Positions 11,733-21,727 of a stretch of DNA of 64,000 bases are shown here, piece after piece (the stretch's first letter is position 1; each line of letters begins with the position of its first letter). Where the stretch lies: assembly GCA_018136815.1 (NCBI GenBank), contig CM030931.1, positions 2,533,801 to 2,597,800 on the forward strand, given 5' to 3'. The stretch is from Isochrysis galbana (Eukaryota; Haptophyta; Isochrysidales; Isochrysidaceae). Below the pieces are notes generated by a model, which had not been told where the DNA came from, did no database searches, and saw only the letters and a program-made list of their open reading frames with translations. Made by a program: the position numbers and the translations under genes.

Positions 11733-11855
11733 ATGCCGTGGCACCTTTGGGTATTCGGCATTGTACCCCTGGGTATCATGATTAGCTTTGCACTCATCTT
11801 CGCAGTAATAATAGTCGTTGGAGGAATTGTTCAAAAAAACAAGCTAAAACGGTGA
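11733..11855 (+). CDS. 40-residue membrane micropeptide, hypothetical
   Basis: ATG at 11733 to TGA at 11853-11855 encodes MPWHLWVFGIVPLGIMISFA followed by a second hydrophobic stretch and a basic tail (VQKNKLKR). The layout is a single or bent transmembrane helix with a Lys/Arg end, as in tail-anchored micropeptides. It lies between the two copies of the 108-bp direct repeat and resembles the C-terminal half of the 80-residue membrane ORF at 10753 in hydrophobicity and basic end, though not clearly in sequence. An ORF of this size can arise by chance. Confidence 0.3.
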   Translation: MPWHLWVFGIVPLGIMISFALIFAVIIVVGGIVQKNKLKR

Positions 11856-11919
11856 TGACTCCACTGCTCGCTCGTCAGATTACCATCTGAACCTGCACTT
11901 TTGTATCCACACGGGGGGG

Positions 11920-12028
11920 GGGGGCAAGTTGCCCCTCCACCCTCGAAAGTGTGGGTGATCCTGTACTTTTATACTAAAACGAGGGGGCGGTGGTGAAAAA
12001 AAAACCAGACCTCAGGTTGCACCTTCTT
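11920..12028 (+). repeat. 108-bp direct repeat, copy 2
   Basis: Near-identical to 11543-11650 apart from one extra A in the A run. The two copies bracket the 40-codon membrane ORF. Confidence 0.9.
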
Positions 12029-13200
12029 ACTGATTGCGCCTCTTGCTATCTAGATCGATCACGATAGTGGCCGACTGCTATCTAGTTAGATAATACCTGA
12101 TTTTGCTCCTCGATAAGCTCGATATCGATATCTCGATATTTGGGTATCTTGTATCTTGTTTGTTCCACGCCTTATCCGGCGTAGTGGCGTAGTCCTCCTC
12201 CTCATCTCCTTCCTCCTCCTCCTCCTCCTCCTCCTCCCTACCACGCGGTCGACCGAAGGAAGAAGGATTAGCGGAGCCCCAGCCACCCACCGACAAGCGA
12301 ACGAACCTCCGACGACCGACGATCACTCCTTCTCCTTCCGCAGAGGTGTTCATTCACCTTCGGTCCTCCTCGTCCCGAGTCTGAGTCTGAGTCATTTGGA
12401 ATCTCCGGTCACGTCCAGAGTTTCAACCACACCCAAGCCCCGCCATTTCACGAGCCACCGCGTATTACCGAGTCCAAACACCACACACAAGCTGACGCCG
12501 AAGCCCTCGGCGACAGCCACTGTATCCTTGTCCGAGCCACCGTACCGAGACTCGTTGCTGTTGCAGCCGGCCTACCACTCCACTCCAGCAGACTGAGTGA
12601 CCGGGCCAGGTCTAGGTAGCTAGGTAGAGATAAGGGTATATCAAAGGCCAGTTATACCGCCAGCCGCAGCGCCGCAGCCGGCAGCCGGGCATCCGGGCCC
12701 TCATCCCGCCTCATCCTAGATCCTAGATCCTAGTTCTCGTAATCGTAAAGAGTAAAGAAGAGGATTGGGATTGGCACCAAACCCAAACCAGTCCCGGGGC
12801 CCTAGATGGGAAATACGTATTCACCGTATTTGGCCAGAGGCCAAATACATATGTATTTGGCTGTATTTGAAGCGCGTCCTGGGTTGTAGGCCTCGAATGT
12901 ATTTGAAATGTATTTGGCCGGAGGCCAAATACATATGTATTTGGCTGTATTTGCAGGCCCCAGCACCGTATTTCCCATCTAGGTCCCGGGGGCGACTTAA
13001 TCAGTCCTGGCACCAAACCAGTCCTGGGATACACGCGAATGATCCTTCACCAGCCGCACCGCCTCCCAAAGCGCCTCCAGCGGCCAGCGGCCGCAAGGTA
13101 GCGAAGGGGCTCGGGGACTCGGGGAGCCTGACCACTGGCGCGCCCCGCCCTTCCACCATACCGCCCACACTTCTACCGGGCGCCACCTTTAAGAAGCGCG
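12029..13200. other. Intergenic DNA around the MITE
   Basis: Holds a TCC microsatellite (12195-12240) and short CTAGATC repeats near 12716-12733. No conserved frame was recognised outside the MITE. The last ~180 bases are probably the promoter and leader of the methyltransferase gene. Confidence 0.5.
12801..12983. mobile_element. MITE-like element with 16-bp terminal inverted repeats
   Basis: The left end CCTAGATGGGAAATAC (12801-12816) is the exact reverse complement of the right end (12968-12983). Both ends are flanked by TCCCGGGG (12792-12799 and 12984-12991), which would fit an 8-bp target duplication of the hAT type, with one extra base on the left. The interior holds two copies of a palindromic unit, TTTGGCC-gAGGCCAAATACA followed by TATGTATTTGGCTGTATTTG. 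No transposase is present. Confidence 0.75.
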
Positions 13201-14016
13201 ATGACGGAGTCGGACGTCGACGATGACGACGAGCAGTGGATTGGTCTACGCGAGCTGTTCACTGAGGAGCCACTTGTGCAGGGCGCAGCGACTGCATTTG
13301 AACTGAGCGTGTGCGCCGGCGTTGTTCTTCGCGTGCAGCAGGATTGCGCGGCCTTCACACGGAGAGAGGGCTTTGAGGAGGCCGGGTGCTCAGGCGTCGG
13401 AGCTGATGCGGCACGAGTGACAGGGGCGCTGCTCTGGGACTCGAGTGTTGTTCTCGCGCGCCTCTTCTCGCGGCATCACTCGCTGCTGCTAGGGCCGGGT
13501 GCCCGTGTGCTTGAGCTGGGCGCAGGGCTTGGGTTGTGTGGACTGGCTGCTGCTGCAGCTGGTTATCAAACATTCTTGACAGATCGACCTGAGGTCTTAC
13601 CTCTGACGTGCTCGTGTTTAGCAGACAATGCCAAGGCAATAGAGCAGGCGTCTGGGAAGATAAATACTGTGCAAGTGCTCCCGTTGATGTGGGGAGATGC
13701 TGAGGCGGCGGCCTCTCTTAATCCTCCTTTTGATTGTATCCTGATGGCAGACTGCATCTACGAGCTGGAATCTATCCCACACCTTGTGGCTTGCCTACTG
13801 CAGCTATCATCGCCAGAGACTCGCATCCTGTGCGCGTACGATGCGGACATTGGACGCCATGCAGCGTATGCTGGCTTCGACGTCGCGGTCGCTTCCGCTG
13901 GGTTCGCAGCAACGCCCTTGGATCCGCTTCAGGTTGCTCCTTGCGCAAGTTTGCTTCAACCTCTCATAAAACCCTCGGTAGTTCTTCAGCAGCTGCGTTT
14001 GAGGGAGAAGTCATGA
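13201..14016 (+). CDS. METTL21/family-16 SAM-dependent protein methyltransferase
   Basis: Intronless, 271 residues. It has the seven-strand methyltransferase signature: a Trp-containing LLWDSSVVLARLF upstream of motif I, motif I VLELGAGLGLCGLAAAAAGY near residue 103, an acidic strand-2 end (LTDRPEVLPL), and the family-typical DxxY-like DCIYE near 183, after FDCILMA. Known members of family 16 (METTL21, METTL22, EEF1AKMT and others) methylate lysines or histidine on chaperones, elongation factors and similar proteins. The target cannot be told from sequence. The acidic N-terminus (MTESDVDDDDEQW) begins at the first ATG, which directly follows a purine-rich leader. The family length of 220-300 residues is matched. 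Confidence 0.88.
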   Translation: MTESDVDDDDEQWIGLRELFTEEPLVQGAATAFELSVCAGVVLRVQQDCAAFTRREGFEEAGCSGVGADAARVTGALLWDSSVVLARLFSRHHSLLLGPGARVLELGAGLGLCGLAAAAAGYQTFLTDRPEVLPLTCSCLADNAKAIEQASGKINTVQVLPLMWGDAEAAASLNPPFDCILMADCIYELESIPHLVACLLQLSSPETRILCAYDADIGRHAAYAGFDVAVASAGFAATPLDPLQVAPCASLLQPLIKPSVVLQQLRLREKS

Positions 14017-14735
14017 CGCCACAGCGCACACGCGGGCAGGCGAGGGGCGGCTCCTCGTCTCCAATCCCAGTGGGACTCGTTGGGGCGATTGGGCGCGCGT
14101 GGCGGCGTGGGAGGCGGAGGGATAATTTAACTCCCTAGGCAGGTGGGGTGCCTTGGGAGACCATTGATGGCTCACCGGTTTTTCTTTCGCGCACCAAGAC
14201 TATCCATAGTCACAACCTACGTTTACAGTAGGGGCCATGAGGAGACGCCTCGTGGCCCACCCTCAGGCACTAACGCCGCTCCCGGGGGGGCTTGTCTGTC
14301 ACCCGCCATGCCTGGCTTTTGGCAAGGCGCTTGCGCTTGGGCTGAGCATTGAGAGGCTGCAACCTCAGGTTTGGTTGTTACCTTCTTGAAGACTCAACTC
14401 ATCAACGCTGAACGCAACCAAAGCCCTCCCCGGTTCCTGGGCGCGCACCGCGACTCGCACCACCTCGCCCACACCTGACGAAAAAGCTTAAAGATCCCCG
14501 CTACGTGCGCGGCGTGAGGCATGGTGTTTATTTATGCTACTCTTCACTACCCACCCTTCCCTAGCCACTAGCACTAGCCACTGCCACTACCCATACCCTC
14601 ATGCCCTCATCCCTGCTTAGGGTCGTGCCAGGTGCCAAGGCTATCCTGATGAACGGACGTACTGACGAATTGAGCGCTTGATCAAGGTATCAGAGGGCGA
14701 TGAGGAAGGGCTGCCACATCGGTAGTAGGCGCGCC

Positions 14736-15220
14736 AACTAAGTTTGTACTTAGTTCAGCATGGGGGGGCGCCTCGCGTCCCCCCTCTCAGGCACCAATTC
14801 CCCTCCGGGAGTCCGGGAGGCCTGTCGGACAACCCTATGCTCTGCCTTTTGGCATGAGCAGGGCAATCAACGTACAACCACCCAGACCCCCAGTGGGCGC
14901 GGGTCGCGAGCCGCACTCCCAGGCCCACTTGGGCCTGCTCTCGTACTGACTCCCCCCCCCCCCCCATCCCTGGTCGCTAGGCAGACAGGGGGCTCTGGGC
15001 GGCACCCAAGGCCAGCGAGGCGAGCGAGGGAGCGAGGGAGAGGCAGGGGGGGCCACAGGCCACAGGGGCCAGGGGCTGAGCCCCAGGCTCCACTGCCCCT
15101 TGAGCTGCCCTTGCTTGCCCTCTGGGGCTGGACAGGAACAGGAACAGGTGGGGGACAGAGACACAACAGGGAGCAGGGGAGGCGGCGGGAGGGGGCCAAA
15201 GTTTAAGAGCATTGGTTCCC
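14736..15220 (+). repeat. Dispersed repeat R1, copy 1
   Basis: Starts with AACTAAGTTTGTACTTAGTT followed by ATGGGGGGG and a C-rich/G-rich alternation, then a segment with CTGTCTGCC-like and GGGAGAGGCAGGGG blocks. Other copies begin at 25611 (minus), 34706, 52881 and 53301 (short). The shared 5' end is AACTAAGTTTATACTTGGTT. No protein is encoded. It looks like a non-autonomous retroposon. Confidence 0.7.
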
Positions 15221-16576
15221 TATTTCTGACGCTGCTCACCGGGCTAGTGACCCAGTGGACTGGTGGGCGGGCACGTACTGCTGGTGGTACGCGATTCGAT
15301 TCTGGGCTCTATGACCTGTGTGATCGAATATCATCAACTGTCCCTTTTTTTTGATTTTTTTGCCCCGGTGGATCACTGTACCATTTCGCCCGCTTCTTCT
15401 ACCTACTCCCCCCCCGATGCTTTTTCCCGAGGAGTCGCCCGGCGTAGGTCGGTTCGCCTCAGTGGGTTTTCACTCATTGTAGCTTGTGGGGAGTTAAAAT
15501 GGGAGCCTGGGGTTTGCGAGGGGGGAGCTTTGAAAGGTGCATATGCGTATGTGTCTAGTGACAACACACGTCAACACGTCAAGGTGTACGTGTACGGGCA
15601 AGTGCGTTGAGGGGTGTCGTGATAGTACCGGGCTAGTGGGAGTAGTGGTAGTAACGCTCAGTTGTCAGTTGTTTTATTATTATTATCGGTAGTAGGCTCG
15701 CCATAGGGAAGTCTCTACGGCCTACGGCCAGCCTTTTTTTTTTGATCACTAGCTAGGGCGGTCAAACAGTTTTTTTGTATTAGGGGCGTGAAAAATGTGA
15801 CCTTCTCAAAATTGAGGAAATGTGAGGATTTTTTCGGTAGAAAGCCAAGTTGTTCCGTCATACCGTCATATGGCACTTGCCATGGAACTGAGTATGATGT
15901 CATACATCTGATATCATATGATACTTGCTCCAAACATCTACACTTATAAACCCGCCATTACGATAAAAATCTTCTTACTCAGTACTTAGAATCGGATGTT
16001 GCATGCTGCTGCTCGATGACTAACCATTTCAAGCTCCCACAGCGGCACCCCTGGAGCGTCTCCACATCTCCACATGGCGCCGCCCCCACTCCACGGCGGT
16101 GTGACACTCGTCGTCGCCGTCGTCGCCGCCGCCATCGTTGCTGCACATCAGGTTGGCGGCCATTGGGGGGGGGGGGGGCTCGGAGCTGGGAGCGCCGGTA
16201 TTTCCCATTTCCCGCGCCCGAACTTGTACTAGTAAAACTAGTTGAATTGTAGCCTCTAGTCTTGTCATATGACACTCAGTATCAGGTCTAGAGCAACTAA
16301 TACTGAGATATCATATATGATATCATATATGACAGAACAACTTGGGTAGAAAGTTCCCAATACACCCAACTAGCACATATCCGAGGCCCATCAGGGCACA
16401 AACCCTCCTCTTGGCTTTTTGCCACTATGCCCACATCCCGCGAGGAGCTCGCGGGCTACTACATGGATGACAGCGGGTGCGGCGGGTGGCGGAGGTCCGA
16501 GAGGCAATGCCGCCGCCGCCGGACGCCGACTACTCGCACCAGAGCCGCAGCGCGCTGCACGATGGATGCTTTCATA

Positions 16577-16640
16577 GTTTTATACCAAAATTGGGGAGGG
16601 GGGTCGGGGGTGGAAAAATGGACCTCAGGTTGCAACTTCT
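16577..16640 (+). repeat. Diverged copy of the 11.5-kb repeat
   Basis: TTTATACCAAAATTGGGG through GGACCTCAGGTTGCAACTTC matches the distal half of the 108-bp repeats at 11543 and 11920 with substitutions. Confidence 0.55.
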
Positions 16641-16904
16641 CATGAAATAGAAATAGATGTCCTTCAACCACGCCCGCTTCCTCATTCGCAGGACCGCTCT
16701 AGCTCTAGCCCTAGTCCCCTCAGGGCATGCATTGTTCGCCGGCTCAAGGTTACAAATGACCCAAAACCATGGGTTTGTCAACCGCCAACGCACACGCAAA
16801 TTTTTATGACATCGAACATGATTATTCATCTTATTGAATGATTCAGTCATGTGATTTGGTTGTTTGACTCTCGTCTCTGGCAGTAGGGCATGGTGGCGAG
16901 GTCG

Positions 16905-17606
16905 CTAAGCGTGTGAGTTTGCATCTTGACCATGAGAGATTTCCCTAGCACTATCCTCTTGCTGCTCCCTAGGGCCCGTATGAATCCAGTCGTACGGCGA
17001 GGGATAGTCTCGTTTGTATTCTTCGCCATATAGAGTCAGAAGTTCTTCACCGGGGGAAACATCACGGATGGCCTCGAAATATGCAGAACGCTCTGTGCCC
17101 ATAATCTTGAGGCTGACCACTTCACCTCGTACCGGTTCATTGACCAATCCACCCAGCATCATGTCTTGTGGTATTCGTTTGAGTGCACGAGCCTCGTTGC
17201 GACTGTCCATCACATCAGTGACTGACTTTGGGGCAAAGAGGCGTCTTCCTGAGCCTGGCGTCCACTTCCTCTCCCAGCTGGGATGGCCGTCAATATACTG
17301 AAAATAGCCCCTACCGTGTATGCCGACGCAGTAAGTCTGGTCATTCAACTTGTCCCATGCCGCGTGGTCGAGGCGCACGCCGAAGTAGTCGATTCGAGTT
17401 CCCTTCCGAATCTGCGCCGTCGCAAACAGACCTTGCTTGCGCGCCTTGACGTTGGAGGTACCCCTGCGGATTCCGGTCCACTCGCATCGATAGCGCGAGC
17501 CGTGTCTACCGCGCGTCTCAACCAGGGTCGGCCTGATGTGCCTCGGAGCCTCGACGGAGTCCTGAAGCCCGCGGAGCCCACCTGCCTCGCCATCCACCGG
17601 TCGCAT
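16905..17606 (-). CDS. SET-domain protein (probable lysine methyltransferase)
   Basis: A single exon of 233 residues. The SET core starts near residue 54 with KARKQGLFATAQIRKGTRID, passes through YCVGIHGRGYFQYIDG, and ends with the catalytic region LVNEPVRGEVV, where the usual NHS/NHSC Asn is in the LVNEP context, and GEELLTLYGEEYKRDY near 200. SET enzymes transfer methyl groups from SAM to lysines of histones or other proteins. There are no pre-SET or post-SET cysteines, so this is a minimal SET protein. The Asn-Glu-Pro variant of the NHSC motif is seen in divergent SET proteins. The ATG at 17606 is the first in frame. It is divergent with the ABC1 gene, with about 320 bases between starts. 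Confidence 0.75.
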   Translation of the reverse strand: MRPVDGEAGGLRGLQDSVEAPRHIRPTLVETRGRHGSRYRCEWTGIRRGTSNVKARKQGLFATAQIRKGTRIDYFGVRLDHAAWDKLNDQTYCVGIHGRGYFQYIDGHPSWERKWTPGSGRRLFAPKSVTDVMDSRNEARALKRIPQDMMLGGLVNEPVRGEVVSLKIMGTERSAYFEAIRDVSPGEELLTLYGEEYKRDYPSPYDWIHTGPREQQEDSAREISHGQDANSHA

Positions 17607-17927
17607 CGGCCGAGCAAGACGGAGCCTTCTACGTCTTTACATTACTGGTACTCCTACGTGTAAAAGGGCAGCGCGCATATCGCCTCTTCTACTAAACAAC
17701 GTCCACCTTCTTCTCTTCTTTCGAGTTGGTGGGAGAGCATTAGCTCTAGTAGAGTAAAGTACTCCTACTCTTACTCTAGATATCTAAATTCTGTGCTCTA
17801 CTCGTACTCTACTCTACTCTACTCTAGATTCATGAAAGGCTCTCCTCTGAGGACGGTTCACGGAAGGTGCCCCCCCCCCCCCCCCCCTAACCACCAACAG
17901 GGTTGAGTGTCGGGGCTGCCGGCCTCC
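17607..17927. promoter_or_regulatory. Shared divergent promoter region of SET and ABC1 genes
   Basis: About 320 bases separate the two start codons. The region contains a TCTAC/ACTCT microsatellite (about 17755-17826) and a C tract near 17872-17887. A bidirectional promoter is inferred from the geometry only. Confidence 0.5.
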
Positions 17928-20276
17928 ATGCGCGGCTCAGCTGTGCGGCTCCTCCGGGGCCCTGTCCGACGTCTTGGGCGCACGGGGCTCGCCCTCGGAA
18001 CAGCCAGCGGAGGGCTCGGGCTCTATCTCTCTGGTTCGACAGATGAGTATCGGTCCATCTCGGAGGCGCAGCTCCCTCTCACCTATGACCCAGCAGCCAT
18101 CGCTGACGTGTGGCGCGAGCATCCGCGGTGTGTGCTTGCGAGGCTGGTGGAAGTAGGGCGCGTAGCGATTCCTTTCGTTTCTCGCGTATGCGCTATGGAA
18201 GTGGCTGCCCGGCTCCAGCGCCCATCCTCGGAAAGGCTGAATGGGTCTGAGCTAGAGGAGACGAGAGCGATGTCACCCTCAGCATCCCATGCAAGGCTGG
18301 CAGCAGAGCTGCGTGAGCTATTCACACAGCTTGGCCCAACCTTCATTAAGTTTGGTCAAATGCTTAGCATACGCCCCGATCTGCTACCCCCGGCGGCTGT
18401 GTACGAGCTCCAGAAACTGTGCGATGCGGTGCCATCATATCCTACCCGGGAAGCCTTAGCCCTCATTTCTGCAGAGATTGGTGCCCCAGCCACCGAGATG
18501 TTCGACGAATTGGATGAAAGTTCGCTTCCTATAGCAGCAGCGTCGCTTGGTCAAGTGTACAAGTGCAGAGCGAGGGCTACCGGGGAGGTGGTTGCCTTGA
18601 AAGTTCAAAGGCCAGACATGATCCGAGCGGTCTCTCTCGACCTCTACCTGCTGAGAAAGTACATGCAGGGGGTGGAGTGGTTTAAAGAACAGGTGCGATA
18701 AGCGAGACACGCCATGTGGAGCTCCAGGGCGCTGTTCATCCATCGTGAGACTGGTCATGTGAGTGTGCGCTACCGAGCAGTGCACATGCGGCCTGCGCCA
18801 TGCATCTTTTCGACTCAGACCGTCAATATGAGAACCTCTACCACCTTCACTATGTTCAGATTTTGACTGGCATATTTGGCGCTGCAGAGCGCTCGGCGTT
18901 TGATGTTGCCCTGCTGGATACGTTTGCGCGCGCCTCATACCTTGAGCTTGATTATGCAGCGGAGGCCGCCAATCAGCGCAGATTCGAGCTGGAACTGGTG
19001 CCCCTGATGCGTGGGAAGGTCTATGTTCCAAAAACCTTGATGGCAACACGCAAGCTACTGGTGACTGAGTGGATCGAAGGGCAGCAATTAGCCAAGTACG
19101 TGCAATGCTTGGCTCTGATTAGCCATGGCGGAGAGGGACTCATCGTCTCCCTCATTTGCCACCCGAGGTGCACCTCGATGGCCCCTTTATGGGCATGGAC
19201 CACGTGCAAGTTTTCCTCAATTTTCCCGGCGCTCCTGCCCCCTACCCTATTTCTGCATTTCGCAGGTCGTCCCGCGAGGTCATCGACGCACTCACGCCCG
19301 TTGGCGTCGACTGCTTTCTGATTCAGCTTCTAGTCTTAGGATTCTTTCACTCCGATCCACACCCAGGCACGCGGCATTCACCTGTTCACTATTGCGTCAA
19401 GAGAAATCATCGGCCTAGCACGTTTCGAGCCACAAATCGCCTCATTTCGGCATGTGAAGATGGATGGCGTGAACTCACTCCACCGGCTGCCATGCTGTGG
19501 CAGGCAACATTCTCGTTGATGCCCAGGGTCGTCTCGTGCTTATTGATTTTGGTCTCTGCGCTAAGATTGACCGCTTCGATTCTCAAGCTCTTACGTCTGC
19601 CATCGTCAACCTAATGCGTGGCGATGTTGAGGCCCTTGTTGAGGATGCCATCGCACTACGTTTCCTCCCTCCGGAGGTAGATCGAGCTACTCTGCTTCCA
19701 CCCCTTCGCACGGTCTTTGCGCGCGCGCAGCTGGCCGCAAATTTTGAGCTACACCGCTTGGAGCACGATGAAGAAGTGTTGCTCGCGGAAGATCGTGGAA
19801 CGTCACCTCCAAGTGCAAAGCAAAACGCAGCTAGCATGGCTTCTCTAAGTGAAGACTGCGCCCATGGTGCAGTGCAACGGCGACGCCGCCAGTTCGCGTC
19901 GGTTTCTCGTGAACTCAACCAGATCTTTTTTGAGTTCCCGTTCTCTGTTCCCGAATACTTTGCCCTAATCACGCGCGCCCTCATCGTTTTGGAAGGTATT
20001 GCTCTCACGGGAGATCCCAATTTCGATCTCTTCCGATCCGCATACCCGTATGCCGTCCGGCATGCTGCTGCCCTCTTTGGCAAGCGACAGCTTGCGCAAA
20101 TGATGGGGGAAGCAACTATTGTGGGAGCAGTCACTAGCAGTCATTCAAATTCTGTACCCGCAACCGGTGTTGAGCACACGGCTGCAACAACGTCAACGAC
20201 AACCATCTCTCACTCAAAAGAGAACTCCCGGCCTGCGGTCTCCGAAAGGAGATTGGAATGGCTGCAACGCCAATGA
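17928..20276 (+). CDS. ABC1/UbiB (ADCK) atypical kinase-like protein
   Basis: Four exons: 17928-18692, 18860-19095, 19266-19366 and 19504-20276. Introns are 167, 170 and 137 bases. The third begins with GC rather than GT, and the join is fixed by the protein (HPG-N across it). Translation from the ATG at 17928 gives 624 residues. Diagnostic motifs are PTFIKFGQMLSIRPDLLP (the KxGQ segment), the Ala-rich loop AAASLGQVYKCRA, VALKVQRP (ATP-binding Lys), LELDYAAEAAN, VTEWIEGQQL, and the catalytic SDPHPGN followed by LVLIDFG. The family works in ubiquinone or plastoquinone biosynthesis and lipid homeostasis in mitochondria and plastids. The Arg-rich, acid-free N-terminus (MRGSAVRLLRGPVRRLGRTG) suits an organelle presequence. 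A frame upstream of the ATG exists only with GTG. The C-terminal ~200 residues hold the usual long helical extension. Confidence 0.9.
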
Positions 20277-21727
20277 GTTGGCAATGGATGAGACTGTAGG
20301 TATCTTCTTTGTGATGATACGGGCGAGTGTGAGTGCGTGCGTGCGTGGATGCACGCGCGTGCGTGCGTGCTTGGTGCGTGTGCCAGCGCGCGTATGTCGT
20401 ATGTGGTGGTTGTGGTGCTTTGCGCACATGTGCCAGCGCACGAAAAAAAATATTCTTGAAGATGCCTACTACGTTGCTAGCCGCTATCCCTCCCGCTGGG
20501 GTCCCCACCTGACAACGCTTTTACCCCACCCTCACTCCCCTTTTCGTCACCCCCCCTCGTTCCTTTTCGTTCGGTTTCGGGGGGTCGACCCTTGTGCGCT
20601 ACCTTGGGTCTGGCGTCGGGGGAGAGGGGGAGGCGGGCCTTTTGGCTCTCGGTCAGCGGGGACGCGCATTCCGTTGCGTCTCATCGTGGGGGCCCAGCCG
20701 CGCGGCTTTCCCCATGGGCGTGGTGTTCGGGAGGCTCGCCTTCCCGGCTGCCAGGGCGCTATCCCGAGATCCCGAGTCGCTCTCATGGTCTCCCCCTTCC
20801 TGTATGATAATGTGTTCAATTCGTCAATTCCTAGTCTCTGTGCTATTGTTTGGAATGTGCAGTGTGGGGCCGGGTGCTAGTGTTTCGATCGATGTCTACT
20901 GCGTCGAAAAGAGGGCGGAAGTCGTTGACATCTATCCGTTTCTGTAGTTGCCGGCCCATGTCCGCCTGGGCCCTTTTGGCAGCGTCCGTTGAGTTGCCGA
21001 AGTGCGCCGCTTTCACAAGGTTGGTGAATCTTGTCAGAATTCTTCTTATGACTTGTTTGCTGTCGAAAGTTTTGATATCGAACGAAGTGCACTCTGTAGA
21101 AGTCTGTTAGAACACATCTCCATGCTAGTATATATAGTGTTTCTTTGGAGTGTGGCGAGGGGGTGTTGGGAAGTATGATGAATAGTCTGTCTACGGTTTG
21201 GTCGATAGGAGTCAAAACGAGTTGGGTGGGGTGAGCATAATCAGTTAGCTCGTGTATCGCTAGCTACTAACTAACTATCTTTATAAAAAGATAGGTGCGC
21301 CCCCTTTCCCTTTCTTTCCTGCTGTGCCTTGTGCGCGCCCCCCATGTGTTTCCCGCGTTTTCTCTTGTCCCAAAGTTTCCGAGAGTTGCGCTTATGGCCG
21401 CACTCCCAGGGGCTCTGGGTGAGCTCTCTCGACCGCCGTCGCCCCATGCTCGTGTGAGCGGAGTTCCCGCCGGTGCCATGCCTCCCTCCAGCCCCAGTGC
21501 TCCCTTTTGCTCAGCTACTCAGCCCTCCGGGAGCACGGTCGCCCCTGGAGGGCCCCATCCCATGCCTCAACAATTCTCTGAATCACAAGCCACAGCCACA
21601 GCCACAGCCACTCCACCCCCTCAGCCACAGGAGTTTTAATTGAGCATCGCGGCACGGTCAAAAAATGCAGCCCAACCCTTACTAGTAGTATTAGTTAAAA
21701 AGCCCCTATTCGACCGCCCTAGATGCT
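20277..21727. other. Intergenic DNA with a LINE remnant
   Basis: GT/GC-alternating run near 20325-20400, a C/T-rich region, then LINE-like coding remnants (20877-21215, minus). A 114-codon Pro/Ala/Ser frame at 21295-21639 has a hydrophobic start but no conserved feature. Confidence 0.5.
20877..21215 (-). mobile_element. Fragment of a LINE reverse-transcriptase C-terminus
   Basis: The minus strand encodes KETLYILAWRCVLTDFYRVHF and downstream basic sequence, which resembles the post-RT region of Tad/L1-like non-LTR elements (pattern LYxLxWRxxxxxFYxVHF). Only ~110 codons are open and no RT catalytic motif is present, so this is a truncated remnant. Confidence 0.45.

Larger units (their letters stand above)
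14017..16904. other. Repeat-rich intergenic DNA
   Basis: Contains one R1 repeat (14736-15220), a diverged relative of the 108-bp repeat (16577-16640), a long G/A-rich block, and AT-rich palindromic GATATCATATATGATATC near 16308-16330. The segment 14640-14700 shares 'attgagcgcttg' with R2 tails at 24.2 and 32.15 kb. No conserved frame was recognised. Confidence 0.55.

Noticed and set aside
16577-16640. U6 snRNA, suggested by TTATACCAAAATTGG
   Set aside because: Only that short stretch resembles U6. The downstream GATTAGCATGGCCCC region and the 3' part are absent.
21295-21639. 114-codon frame with a hydrophobic N-terminus as a secreted protein
   Set aside because: The remainder is Pro/Ala/Ser/Thr low complexity without conserved pattern. 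Chance in GC-rich DNA is as likely.
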